Origin: Pisaster brevispinus
Taxonomy: Eukaryota; Echinodermata; Asteroidea; Forcipulatida; Asteriidae
Direction: 5' to 3'
Assembly (NCBI GenBank): GCA_023634235.1
Contig: JAMKCF010000004.1
Location: 20,306,027-20,370,026 of the forward strand
Length of the DNA: 64,000 nucleotides
Position 1 is the stretch's first letter. Every line of letters begins with the position of its first letter. The position numbers were made by a program, and so were the translations under genes. Under the pieces are notes generated by a model, which had not been told where the DNA came from, made no database searches, and saw only the letters and a program-made list of their open reading frames with translations. Of the stretch, positions 59,301 to 64,000 are shown one piece after another.

Positions 59301-62300
59301 TGTTTAGTAATAAGTCTACTGGCACAATGCTAAAATCACTGGCCTCAGGCCTGAGGTCCAGTGTAAATTTTGAGCCCTGGCATATAATTCAACGTAGTTT
59401 ACTCTTTATATTGAAGTAAACAAGTGAAAAGTAATCAAACAATAGTACCACCAGCAATCTTCCCTCTGCATCCTTCATTCCAGTCTAAAATTATATAAAT
59501 GCAATCCCAGCATGCAGTATTTGGATGGCAAATATAAATTGCCCAAGTCTAGAAAGCAAACAGCTCTTCAAAAAAACACAAAAAACATCACTTTTTCTGA
59601 GCACAGATGATCACATGTACATACAGATGTAAGATTTGAAGCCTTGCATTGTGTACGTAGAATAAGCTTGGGTCGACAATCATGTAATTGAACTCTTGTG
59701 AACAGTATTGGTTCTAAGAAGAACTGGAATTGAGAAATTTGTCTCAACGCTTTGATCAATGTCCTCTGCTTGTCTTCAGGAGAAAGCTGGAAAGCTGGAG
59801 ATGCTGGGTTGTGGTTAATTATAATTCCGTTAACTAATACTCCTTTTTCCAATGTGTTTCTGAGCCAAGTGAAACAATTTAACCAATACAAACTTTTTAA
59901 ACCATTCAATATAGGTACAAACTTAAACGATGCAATGATGGAAGGGTTAGATCAGCTTCGTTTAGCTGGTGCCATGCACCCAATCTCAGCTGAAAACCCT
60001 GGAATCTGCATTCTCTTTGTCATGACTGACGGAGTACCATCAAAAGGTGTAACAAACCCCCGTACCATTGAACAGAACATCCAAGACAGTAACCAGGGAA
60101 AGTGTTCTGTGGTGACCTTGGGCTTTGGAGCTGATGTAGATTTTAACTTTCTTGCTCGCATAGCTCTAGCAAACTCTGGAGTTGCTCGCAAGATATTTGA
60201 GCATGCTGAAGCTTCGACACAGCTTATAGGTGAGAGCTTTATTTATAAATTATTCAGTATTAGTAGGTTTTAGTTTTGTCATTGCTTCTTTTACTCAATC
60301 AGCAATAGACAATAAGGAAAAGTAACTCCTGACAGGGATTATAATTTTACTCCCATGCCAAGCCACCATACAGCAATATGCAACTCACCACACTGTAGTA
60401 TGACACTTAAAATTTTTCTTTTTCATACTGATAGGAATATAACATTACAAGTTTCAAAAGATGTTCTTATTGCTCTCTGCTTGTAGTAGCTGACACCACA
60501 TATTAATGAAGTATTGTATCCCTTTTAAAGGTGTGTATGACGAGGTTGCAACTCCCCTTTTAGTGAATGTTGCCATTGAATACCTTGGTAACGTTGTCGA
60601 TGGTGACTCACTGACCAAGACAGTTTTCCAAAACTACTTTGAAGGATCTGAGTTTGCCATCAGTGGCCGATTGGCTAACCTCCTAGCAGCTAATCTACCA
60701 ATCAGGATAACTGCTATCAGTGCAACAGGAGAAATAACCATAGAAGAGTATGTGCCGATTGCAGAAGTAAGTTTGTCATGCTGTATACCAAGACTGTGTA
60801 TTCCTCAGTCATCTCAGTCATCGAATGAATCGTTTCTACAATTAAGCTTTTATACTGAAGGATTTATGAATTCCTAACCTCTTATCTGTGTGTTGGAAAA
60901 AAAATGCTTGTATTTTCATATTACTCATCATTACCAAGAAAACTCTTATTTCAGCTTAAAAAAAGTTGTCTTTCTTGTCACCTTAAAGGAAGTTTTTTTT
61001 CAAAATGAGTAAAAATGAGTTTGTTATCTTGTCTGAGGCTGCATTTTTAGAGCATCACTTTTATCCTTCAATCAGTCAAGTGTTCCTGTCTGTAATGAAC
61101 AGATTAACATGAGCAATTTAGACAAGTGCAGTTGGTACCGGTAATCAAATATTGATAGAACATCAATGACCCAATCACAGACTTATCAGAATGATTGATC
61201 CAGGGCAATAAGTTTTCAAGTTGATTCAAGACAACTAAATCACCTTCATCAATCCTGATCATTTATCAATTTCAAAGATTAAGTGCCGATTGGAAAGGCA
61301 GTAATCAATCTAATTGATCCAGTGTATTGTAATCATTGATCCAATATTACAACAATCATAGCATTACCTAATGCTACAGTAATCAATATCCGTGATCTTA
61401 TGTTACCAGTAATAAGTTGATTGATACATCACTGGTGGAACAATATTGAGGATTGTATGTACACATAATCAATGTAATTGATCCTGAACATCCTGTGCTA
61501 CAGTAATCACTTCCATTGATCCAGAATCAGCTTTAGGAATCAACACTTGCATCTTAAAGGATTCTTCTGATCTAGTCTTTAAATGACGGCCAGTATATAT
61601 ATGATCACTTCATCAATCCGCACTTGTAGATTGATACTGCAGTGGTATTTATTGTTATTTGCTGAAAAGCTTTGTTGCTTTGTAGTGCTAATTGCCGCTT
61701 TTAAATGTATACTTGTTTTTAAATGTGTAATGAATAGAAGGCCATTGGTTGTCTTGCCAAGCAAAGGGCTTCTACTTCTGCACTATTGAAGCTTGGTGGC
61801 AGGGAAAACACCACTGCTGTAGTACTGCTGCAAATTTATGTCTGAATGGCACCGCATGGGAAATGCACGCTTCTGTATAAACTGTTTGAGTAGTTGCACA
61901 AGATTAGAAGAGGGAAGTATATGCTTTTGCAAAAGTAAATCATCATGTACTATATTATTAACACCTTTGTAATTTTCTGTATATTCACAGACAAAACCAA
62001 CAATTCTGACCAATTCCGAGTATGTTCCTGATGACTTTGCTGAGCGTACAGCAGCATTTATCAGCTTGGCACAGCTCTTCAACGAGTACACAGTATCCAA
62101 TGACCCCATCGAGCAGCGACTGATCATAGACAAATCTCTGGAGTTGTCGGAGAAATTCAATCTGCTCACTCCTCTGATGTCCATGACATTTGTTGACTCA
62201 CCACTGACATTAGGTGGTGGGGGTAGTAATGATGGAGCTGGTGATGACACTCAAGGTGTAGTCACCATTCCACCAGGACTACAATGGGGCATTAGTGGGT

Positions 62301-64000
62301 CTGTGTATGGTCAACGTGGCCAGAGTGAAAGCACATTTGGAATTGGTGGCAGTGTTTGTACTGACCGCAATGCCAAGGACACCAATGACGTATGTACTCA
62401 TCTATTCTGTATTAGCATCAAACCTGGCTACTTTAGTTGAACACAAGACTGGATCAATATCTTTCATTTAGTTTTCATGGCATGTACTCTTTTTAAGCAG
62501 TTTATACACATGATTGTAACCTGCACCATCCCTTTTGTGTTATTTGATTTTTAAAATGTGAGGGAAAGCATTGTGACAATTCTACAAGGTAGAATTTTGA
62601 GAAATTTCAAAAGATTTACTTGGTTCCCTTGTACTATCACTGTAAGCCGAATTTGGCCCAAATCTTGTTCTCCTTGCATACATGATAAAGATCCCTGGTT
62701 CAAGTGCTCTGAAGCAGCCAAGATAAGTTCCTCTAGTCTTGAAACTAATCATGTTCAGCATGATAAATAGAAACCTTCTCCACCATTCTCACCCTCTAAA
62801 ACAAAACACAAGAAGAGACAATAGAAACTTAAGATAAAACCAGACTTTACCTGTGCTATTCAACAGGTGGTGATTGATTTACAACAACTCCACATTGAAT
62901 CGGTAATTACTGACCGATATGCTAGGACAACAGTGAATGGTGAGGTCATCAACAAAGCAGAAGATCGACAAGATATTCCATTTACTCTTCAAATTCCCCC
63001 TGGAGCGTTTATCTCAGGATTTTCTGTGTAAGTACAATATTTGAGAACGATTTTTAGCTGTTTCGTAGCGCAGCGCTGCGAAACAGCTCTTGTTTTCGTT
63101 AAAGTTTTTTTTATTATTATTATTATTATTATTTTTTTTTTATTAGCTGTTTCGTAGCGCAGCGCTGCGAAACAGCTCTTGTTTTCGTTAAAGTTTTTTT
63201 TATTATTATTTTTTTATTTTTTATTTTTTTTATTTGTCTGTTTCAGTAATAAAAGCCATTAAGATAACGCACGTTCGGTCTATGCGGCCTTTTGCCTAGT
63301 TCCTAAAAAGCAATTGCAATGAAACTTTCAGTGATGAAAGACATTAGTGCAATACACTGCATATTACAATGATGACGTCATCACCTGTCACGTGACGTCA
63401 TCTTAAAGGTTTATATTTTAAATATTTGAAAATCTGTAACAAATCAGCCACAAGAGACCGTAGGTTTCTGTTTGCGGGATTGTATAGGGATAAATTAGGT
63501 CTTCATTTTATTCAGTGTGCGTGACCTCACGTGACCTCTACTTCCGGTCGAAACCGGAAGTGCCTCGTAATTCAAAAGTGCTAAAAGTTATGAAAATGCT
63601 TTCAACGATGTTAGTGTCTGGCAAGAGTGTGCATTTAAAAAAAAATACCGATGACGTCACGATACACACGAGCGCCCTCTAGCGGCAGGTTAAAAACTGT
63701 TCAAAATGGACTTTTTGAAGATGTGTGTGGTGAAGTTTTGTGTAATCACTTCAAAATTGACACATATGTTGATCGTCAGGCAGCCATCATATGTGTGAAG
63801 TTTCAGATCGATGACGTCATCCGGGGTCACGTGACGCGGCATTAAAGGTGCGTTTTTTGAAGTCGTATATCTCCCAAAGTATTAGTGTGATCATGTTGAA
63901 ACTTAGTAGGTTGTTAGATATTGGCAAGTTCTTGTAAATTTTGAAATGACGTCATGATGATGTCATCACATGATTTGTTATTATTTTTTTTATTTTTGCA
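31952..64000 (+). CDS. Gene B: paralogous ITIH-like VIT-VWA gene, 3' end outside the window
   Basis: Head-to-tail paralogue of gene A. Twelve coding exons are visible (31952-32083, 40264-40302, 40674-40840, 41485-41595, 57144-57282, 57443-57760, 58470-58664, 58939-59032, 59915-60229, 60531-60766, 61991-62389, 62867-63027). They are joined in consistent phase over 768 codons plus two bases. Order: signal peptide, R-E-R-R furin-type site, VIT-1, VWA-1 with D-V-S-G-S-M and M-T-D-G, linker, then the opening of VIT-2. Exon lengths match gene A exon for exon except 1, 2, 3, 6, 9, 11 and 12. Since a second VIT has begun and the window ends in intron 12, the protein is presumably multi-unit like gene A. 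Intron 1 (8.2 kb) holds a foldback transposon and intron 4 (15.5 kb) holds an antisense NLR gene. Confidence 0.88.
34492..38151. mobile_element. 3.66-kb TTAA-flanked foldback element with about 1-kb inverted arms
   Basis: Left arm about 34492-35530 and right arm about 37095-38151 are inverted copies (both begin GTGTCATTTCACGTAAATAC from the outside). They are flanked by TTAA at 34488-34491 and 38152-38155. The arms share a long poly-C/poly-G tract (about 35207-35223 and 37422-37436). The core holds a broken C2H2-type gene and a diverged direct copy of part of the right arm (about 36900-37110 versus 37500-37715). No transposase was recognised, so it is probably non-autonomous. It lies in gene B intron 1. 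TTAA targets are used by piggyBac and Kolobok families. Confidence 0.85.
35540..36195 (+). pseudogene. Degenerate C2H2-type zinc-finger-like gene inside the foldback element
   Basis: Translated pieces read L-F-P-C-P-E-E-G-C, an in-frame stop at about 35660, then L-N-H-H-L-L-R-G-N-H, giving a C-x4-C...H-x5-H-type finger. A helical segment with W-A-L-Q-K-R-R follows. A frame change then gives F-L-N-E-K-F-N-L-G-E-V-S-G, another stop near 35968, and L-T-A-Q-Q-I-S-S-Y-F-S-R. This order (finger, K-R-R, L-G-E, V-A-x-E-I-R, L-T-x-Q-Q-I-x-S-x-F-S-R) is known to me from uncharacterised zinc-finger proteins of marine invertebrates. At least two stops and one frameshift mark it as broken. Confidence 0.65.
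38265..38312. repeat. (TTTA)n microsatellite
   Basis: About ten uninterrupted TTTA units in gene B intron 1. Confidence 0.9.
39027..39347. mobile_element. MITE-like element, gene B intron 1
   Basis: About 320 bp with inverted ends CACCAGGTTTGGACAGGCGC (left) and, in reverse complement, CACCCGGTTCAGACAGGCAC (right), 16 of 20 matching, flanked by TAAG on both sides. The interior is rich in TCG/CGA motifs. There is no coding content. Confidence 0.5.
40264..40302 (+). CDS. Gene B exon 2: furin-site mini-exon
   Basis: 39 nt, phase 0/0, encoding R-E-R-R then Q-A-T-S. It matches the position, phases and role of the gene A mini-exon at 5224. Confidence 0.75.
40674..40840 (+). CDS. Gene B exon 3: VIT-1, first part
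   Basis: 167 nt, phase 0 in and 2 out, with V-R-F-A-S-T-T-I-T-S-R and [10 protein letters not shown]. The N-F-T site of gene A is S-F-S here, so that glycosylation site is absent. Confidence 0.93.
41485..41595 (+). CDS. Gene B exon 4: VIT-1, second part
   Basis: 111 nt, phase 2/2. The first about 34 nt differ from gene A exon 4 while the last about 77 nt are almost identical. The next exon lies 15.5 kb away. Confidence 0.93.
41596..43620. other. Gene B intron 4, left part: no gene seen
   Basis: AT-rich intronic DNA with a short (TA)n tract near 42984-42998. No exon, tRNA or clear repeat boundary was found. Confidence 0.5.
43621..43780. mobile_element. MITE with CGATTTCAC termini
   Basis: About 155 bp, starting CGATTTCACGAAACGCTAGG and ending TTTGGTGAAATCG. 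The ends are inverted repeats. The interior repeats palindromic TAGGATTAATCCTA-like motifs, so it folds back extensively. Confidence 0.6.
44260..44580 (-). mobile_element. Penelope-like remnant with hammerhead-type ribozyme core
   Basis: Minus strand 44549 to 44514 reads C-T-G-A-C-G-A, a stem closed by GAC...GTC, then GAAA and C-G-T-T-G. This is the conserved core order of hammerhead ribozymes carried in Penelope-like element ends. Nearby, the motif CTGCCGCGGAGT occurs twice (44308 and 44487). No reverse transcriptase is present. It lies just downstream of the NLR gene stop. Confidence 0.5.
44650..47783 (-). CDS. Gene C last exon: NACHT domain and leucine-rich repeats
   Basis: 3134 nt, entered in phase 1 and ending TGA (44650-44652), 1044 codons. 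Near its start are G-K-A-G-S-G-K-S-T (Walker A, about 47487-47513) and V-L-I-L-L-D-G-F-N-E-L (Walker B), then I-T-T-T-R-P-S and F-I-H-R-T-I-Q-E-Y, all typical NACHT signatures. The C-terminal two thirds has repeating L-x-E-L-x-L-S-x-N and L-x-x-C-S-L patterns spaced about 28 residues, i.e. ribonuclease-inhibitor-type LRRs. The exon is intact. It is the strongest gene call on this strand. Long open frames on the plus strand here (for example 45449-45946) are shadows. Confidence 0.97.
44650..55467 (-). CDS. Gene C: NLR with ubiquitin-like domain, NACHT and LRRs, nested in gene B intron 4
   Basis: Model of eight exons in minus-strand order: 55467-55414, 52148-51919, 51740-51572, 51315-51210, 49989-49382, 49077-48976, 48083-48006, 47783-44650. 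Splice phases agree (0, 2, 0, 1, 1, 1, 1) provided one base missing from an A-tract in exon 5 is allowed for. That gives about 1493 residues: basic Ser/Thr/Lys-rich N-terminus, ubiquitin-like fold, charged linker, short G/N-rich motif, NACHT ATPase, about twelve leucine-rich repeats. NLRs are cytosolic pattern-recognition receptors that oligomerise through NACHT and signal through the N-terminal domain. The last exon is certain; the join to the ubiquitin-like exons rests on phase and order only. No Death, CARD or TIR domain was seen. The whole gene lies antisense in one gene B intron. A candidate poly(A) signal (TTTATT on the plus strand) is at 44094-44099. Confidence 0.68.
47784..48005 (-). 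other. Stop-free intron of gene C
   Basis: 222-nt intron with a gtaagg donor and a tatatcag acceptor. It has no stop in the flanking frame and encodes 74 mostly hydrophobic or basic residues (F-F-F-F-L-N-Q, W-F-Y-L-I-L-V). Spliced and retained forms are both in frame. Confidence 0.7.
48006..48083 (-). CDS. Gene C exon 7: hydrophilic connector before NACHT
   Basis: 78 nt, phase 1/1, between attacag and gtaagg. It encodes a Ser/Gly/Glu-rich stretch. The following intron (47784-48005) is 222 nt, divisible by three and free of stops in this frame, so an unspliced reading is also open. Confidence 0.75.
48976..49077 (-). CDS. Gene C exon 6: Gly/Asn-rich motif exon
   Basis: 102 nt, phase 1/1, between ctattag and gtaatt. 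It is open only in the frame that fits its neighbours. It encodes S-V-K-G-E-N-N-T-T-I-V-V followed by G-A-Q-I-F-I-P. The G-x-N-N-T context resembles RHIM-type amyloid motifs loosely, without the usual Q. Confidence 0.68.
49382..49989 (-). CDS. Gene C exon 5: charged linker, with an apparent frameshift
   Basis: Begins in phase 1 with E-S-A-M-N-E-L-G-D and runs to a Lys/Arg-rich nuclear-localisation-like tract (K-R-K-P-R-K-K-K). There the frame must shift by one base at A-runs (49868-49880 on the plus strand) to continue R-T-L-L-E-A-C-D-D and about 120 more open codons. The exit (AAG then gtccag) is a poor donor but the only one giving phase 1. It could be an assembly error, a polymorphism or a real break. 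Confidence 0.5.
50040..50815. repeat. About 20-22-bp tandem repeat, interrupted by a transposon
   Basis: Irregular tandem array of units like AGGGCCAAGCAGAACCATTA at 50060-50375. It resumes at 50745-50810 after a 365-bp insertion. Units vary in spacing (18-23 bp). It lies in gene C intron 4. Confidence 0.85.
50380..50744. mobile_element. Short non-autonomous hAT-like element, copy 3
   Basis: 365 bp starting CAGCGGCTTAGCC and ending GGCCACGCCGCTG, flanked by CCAAGCAG at 50372-50379 and 50745-50752. Because CCAAGCAG is also the array motif, the duplication alone is weak here, but the termini match the copies at 4527 and 20738. Confidence 0.75.
51210..51315 (-). CDS. Gene C exon 4: ubiquitin-like domain, second part
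   Basis: 106 nt, phase 0 in and 1 out, encoding L-C-N-N-Q-S-L-R-I-L-G-I-Q-P-D-T-N-L-E-L, which aligns with the ubiquitin segment from the T-L-S-D-Y-N-I-Q strand onward. It ends L-M-G-G, like the ubiquitin R-G-G end. Confidence 0.82.
51572..51740 (-). CDS. Gene C exon 3: ubiquitin-like domain, first part
   Basis: 169 nt, phase 2 in and 0 out. It encodes I-Q-I-F-I-R-N, L-Q-L-H-P-S-T-C-I-S-D-I-K and K-L-G-I-Q-T-E-T-Q-H-L-L, matching ubiquitin Q-I-F-V-K-T, E-V-E-P-S-D-T-I-x-N-V-K and K-E-G-I-P-P-D-Q-Q-R-L-I. The acceptor tacag after a C/T stretch restores phase. The frame is also open further upstream to an ATG at 51802, which could be an alternative start. Confidence 0.82.
51919..52148 (-). CDS. 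Gene C exon 2: basic Ser/Thr/Lys-rich N-terminal segment
   Basis: 230 nt, phase 0 in and 2 out. It has an excellent acceptor (pyrimidine-rich, ending ctcctag) and a gtaagg donor. The predicted segment begins I-R-P-L-Q-T-L-A-D-F-Q-E and becomes strongly basic (K-K-A-V-R-K-S-T-K, K-Q-A-T-K-K-Q-T). No known domain is recognised. Confidence 0.68.
52354..53234. repeat. 35-bp minisatellite, about 25 copies
   Basis: Perfectly phased 35-bp unit (TTAAACAAGAAAGTACCCCA followed by TAGACCATCATGATA) in gene C intron 1. The main variation is CATAGAC versus CACAGAC, plus a rarer AAAAAAG form (two copies) and one CATGCAC. Confidence 0.95.
54057..54415 (+). repeat. tRNA-derived SINE, complete copy
   Basis: The head resembles a long-arm tRNA (leucine-like: A-box GTGGCCGAGTGGTTA, an anticodon loop region containing ACTCAAG, B-box GGTTCGAATCC). 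It is followed by a unique body with TTGAGCAAGACACTTAA and a tail with ACGGATTTGAGCGCTATATAA and ATT repeats. A tailed body makes it a SINE, not a tRNA gene. It is the same family as the copy at 27549-28567. Confidence 0.82.
54632..54692 (-). CDS. Gene C alternative first or inserted exon
   Basis: 61 nt between attacag and gtaagt. If spliced after exon 1 it shifts the frame and meets a stop, but it contains A-A-A-A-T-G followed by two codons and ends in phase 0. An ATG at 54640 could therefore start translation directly into exon 2. It may be a regulatory exon or an alternative start. Confidence 0.4.
55000..55145. repeat. Inverted-repeat block AATTTCGT...CCCTCAAAA
   Basis: Motifs AATTTCGTACCCTCAAAA (about 55027) and TTTTGAGGGAACGAAATT (about 55111) are inverted relatives, with further GAGGGAACGAAGTT copies between. 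It is a probable small foldback element. Confidence 0.45.
55414..55467 (-). CDS. Gene C exon 1 (candidate start)
   Basis: ATG in a good start context (G at -3, G at +4), then 18 codons rich in Gln, Thr and Ser to a gtaagc donor, phase 0 out, matching exon 2. No upstream coding was found. The exon at 54632 is an alternative. Confidence 0.5.
56160..56310. repeat. Relic related to the 21-bp minisatellite seed
   Basis: Starts CATGGTGTTCCATAGGAC and contains GTAGTTGTG, TTGTGAGTTGG and GTCGGAGTTG, the same ingredients as 18482-18600, but not amplified. Confidence 0.55.
57144..57282 (+). CDS. Gene B exon 5: VIT-1, third part
   Basis: 139 nt, phase 2 in and 0 out, with F-M-V-S-I-N-V-A-P and N-Y-Q-E-L-L-E-R. 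It pairs in length and phase with gene A exon 5, which links the exons on both sides of the long intron. Confidence 0.94.
57443..57760 (+). CDS. Gene B exon 6: VIT-1 end and connector
   Basis: 318 nt, phase 0/0, with I-T-E-P-Q-G-I, a Gly/Ser-rich loop and S-G-I-N-G-D-F-I-L-K-Y-D. Confidence 0.94.
57985..58062 (+). repeat. tRNA-like SINE head, gene B intron 6
   Basis: A-box-like GATACCTCAGTAGAGTGC and B-box CGGTTCAATCCTG about 40 bp apart, with a short T-rich follow-on. The acceptor stem pairs poorly. It is probably a SINE fragment and not a functional tRNA. Confidence 0.5.
58470..58664 (+). CDS. Gene B exon 7: VWA-1, first strand and metal site
   Basis: 195 nt, phase 0/0, with F-V-I-D-V-S-G-S-M and the D-R-F-N-I-I strand. 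Confidence 0.95.
58939..59032 (+). CDS. Gene B exon 8: VWA-1, middle helix
   Basis: 94 nt, phase 0 in and 1 out, encoding W-R-E-D-E-M-V-E-A as in gene A exon 8. Confidence 0.93.
59915..60229 (+). CDS. Gene B exon 9: VWA-1, second half
   Basis: 315 nt, phase 1/1, with G-T-N-L-N-D-A and M-T-D-G-V-P-S, then G-F-G-A-D-V-D-F. It is one codon shorter than gene A exon 9. Confidence 0.95.
60531..60766 (+). CDS. Gene B exon 10: end of VWA-1 and beta segment
   Basis: 236 nt, phase 1 in and 0 out, with Y-D-E-V-A-T-P-L-L and N-Y-F-E-G-S-E. It has a near-identical 98-nt patch with gene A. Confidence 0.95.
61148..61636. promoter_or_regulatory. Cluster of ATTGAT/ATCAAT motifs in gene B intron 10
   Basis: Fifteen copies of the hexamer ATTGAT or its complement occur in about 490 bp, far above chance, several as AATTGATCC or CATTGATCC. 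ATTGAT is the core of ONECUT (HNF6) sites and overlaps PBX/CUX-type sites. It may be an enhancer or only a decayed tandem repeat. Confidence 0.35.
61991..62389 (+). CDS. Gene B exon 11: helical linker
   Basis: 399 nt, phase 0/0, with T-A-A-F-I-S-L-A-Q-L-F and [10 protein letters not shown], then a Gly/Asp-rich stretch. It is 17 codons longer than the gene A counterpart. Confidence 0.93.
62867..63027 (+). CDS. Gene B exon 12: VIT-2, first part
   Basis: 161 nt, phase 0 in and 2 out, with I-T-D-R-Y-A-R-T-T and [10 protein letters not shown]. It begins a second VIT domain and shows that the tandem-unit architecture is shared with gene A. The next exon is outside the window. Confidence 0.92.
63055..63240. 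repeat. Duplicated 33-bp palindrome with T/ATT-rich spacer
   Basis: AGCTGTTTCGTAGCGCAGCG, continuing into its own complement (CTGCGAAACAGCT), occurs at about 63056 and 63145. Each copy is followed by TTGTTTTCGTTAAAG and a TTTATT tract, so a block of about 89 bp is tandemly duplicated. Confidence 0.75.
63241..64000. other. Intron 12 of gene B: dispersed repeat, no exon seen
   Basis: Contains several TGACGTCA and CACGTGAC motifs (for example 63371-63400, 63648, 63812-63835), apparently part of a dispersed repeat that continues from the palindrome. No further gene B exon is seen before the edge. Confidence 0.5.

Overview
The window looks like nuclear DNA of a marine deuterostome invertebrate, most likely an echinoderm. 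Genes are split by GT-AG introns, introns are AT-rich and full of short mobile elements, tRNA-derived SINEs with ATT-type tails are present, and a large NACHT-LRR (NLR) immune receptor lies among inter-alpha-trypsin-inhibitor heavy-chain-like (ITIH-like) genes. The species call is inference; the gene families are read directly from translated exons.

Three multi-exon genes can be built by hand with matching splice phases. (1) Gene A, + strand, 1494-29432: 31 coding exons, about 2164 residues. It has a signal peptide, a furin-type site, three successive VIT + VWA units and one ITIH C-terminal domain with a stop. Ordinary vertebrate ITIH chains have one VIT, one VWA and one C-terminal domain in about 900 residues. 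(2) Gene B, + strand, 31952 to beyond the right edge: 12 coding exons visible. It is a head-to-tail paralogue with the same leader, furin-type mini-exon, VIT-1, VWA-1 and the start of VIT-2. (3) Gene C, - strand, 55467 (or 54640) down to 44650: an NLR nested antisense inside the 15.5-kb intron 4 of gene B. Its 3.1-kb last exon encodes NACHT and LRRs. Smaller upstream exons, joined by phase, add a ubiquitin-like domain, a charged linker and a short glycine/asparagine motif.

Layout: 1-1493 upstream sequence; 1494-16586 gene A leader and units 1-2; 16587-22202 a repeat-filled intron with a 21-bp minisatellite duplicated in 660-bp blocks; 22203-29432 unit 3 and C-terminus; 29433-31951 intergenic; 31952-41595 gene B exons 1-4, with a 3.66-kb TTAA-flanked foldback element carrying a broken zinc-finger gene in intron 1; 41596-57143 gene B intron 4 holding gene C, a hammerhead-like Penelope remnant, two tandem arrays and a SINE; 57144-63027 gene B exons 5-12; the rest is intronic repeat.

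As secreted VIT/VWA proteins, A and B are probably extracellular-matrix, adhesion or body-fluid proteins. Nearly identical patches in exons 4 and 10 suggest recent gene conversion between them. Gene C is probably a cytosolic innate immune sensor, and its position inside a body-fluid protein gene may be chance.
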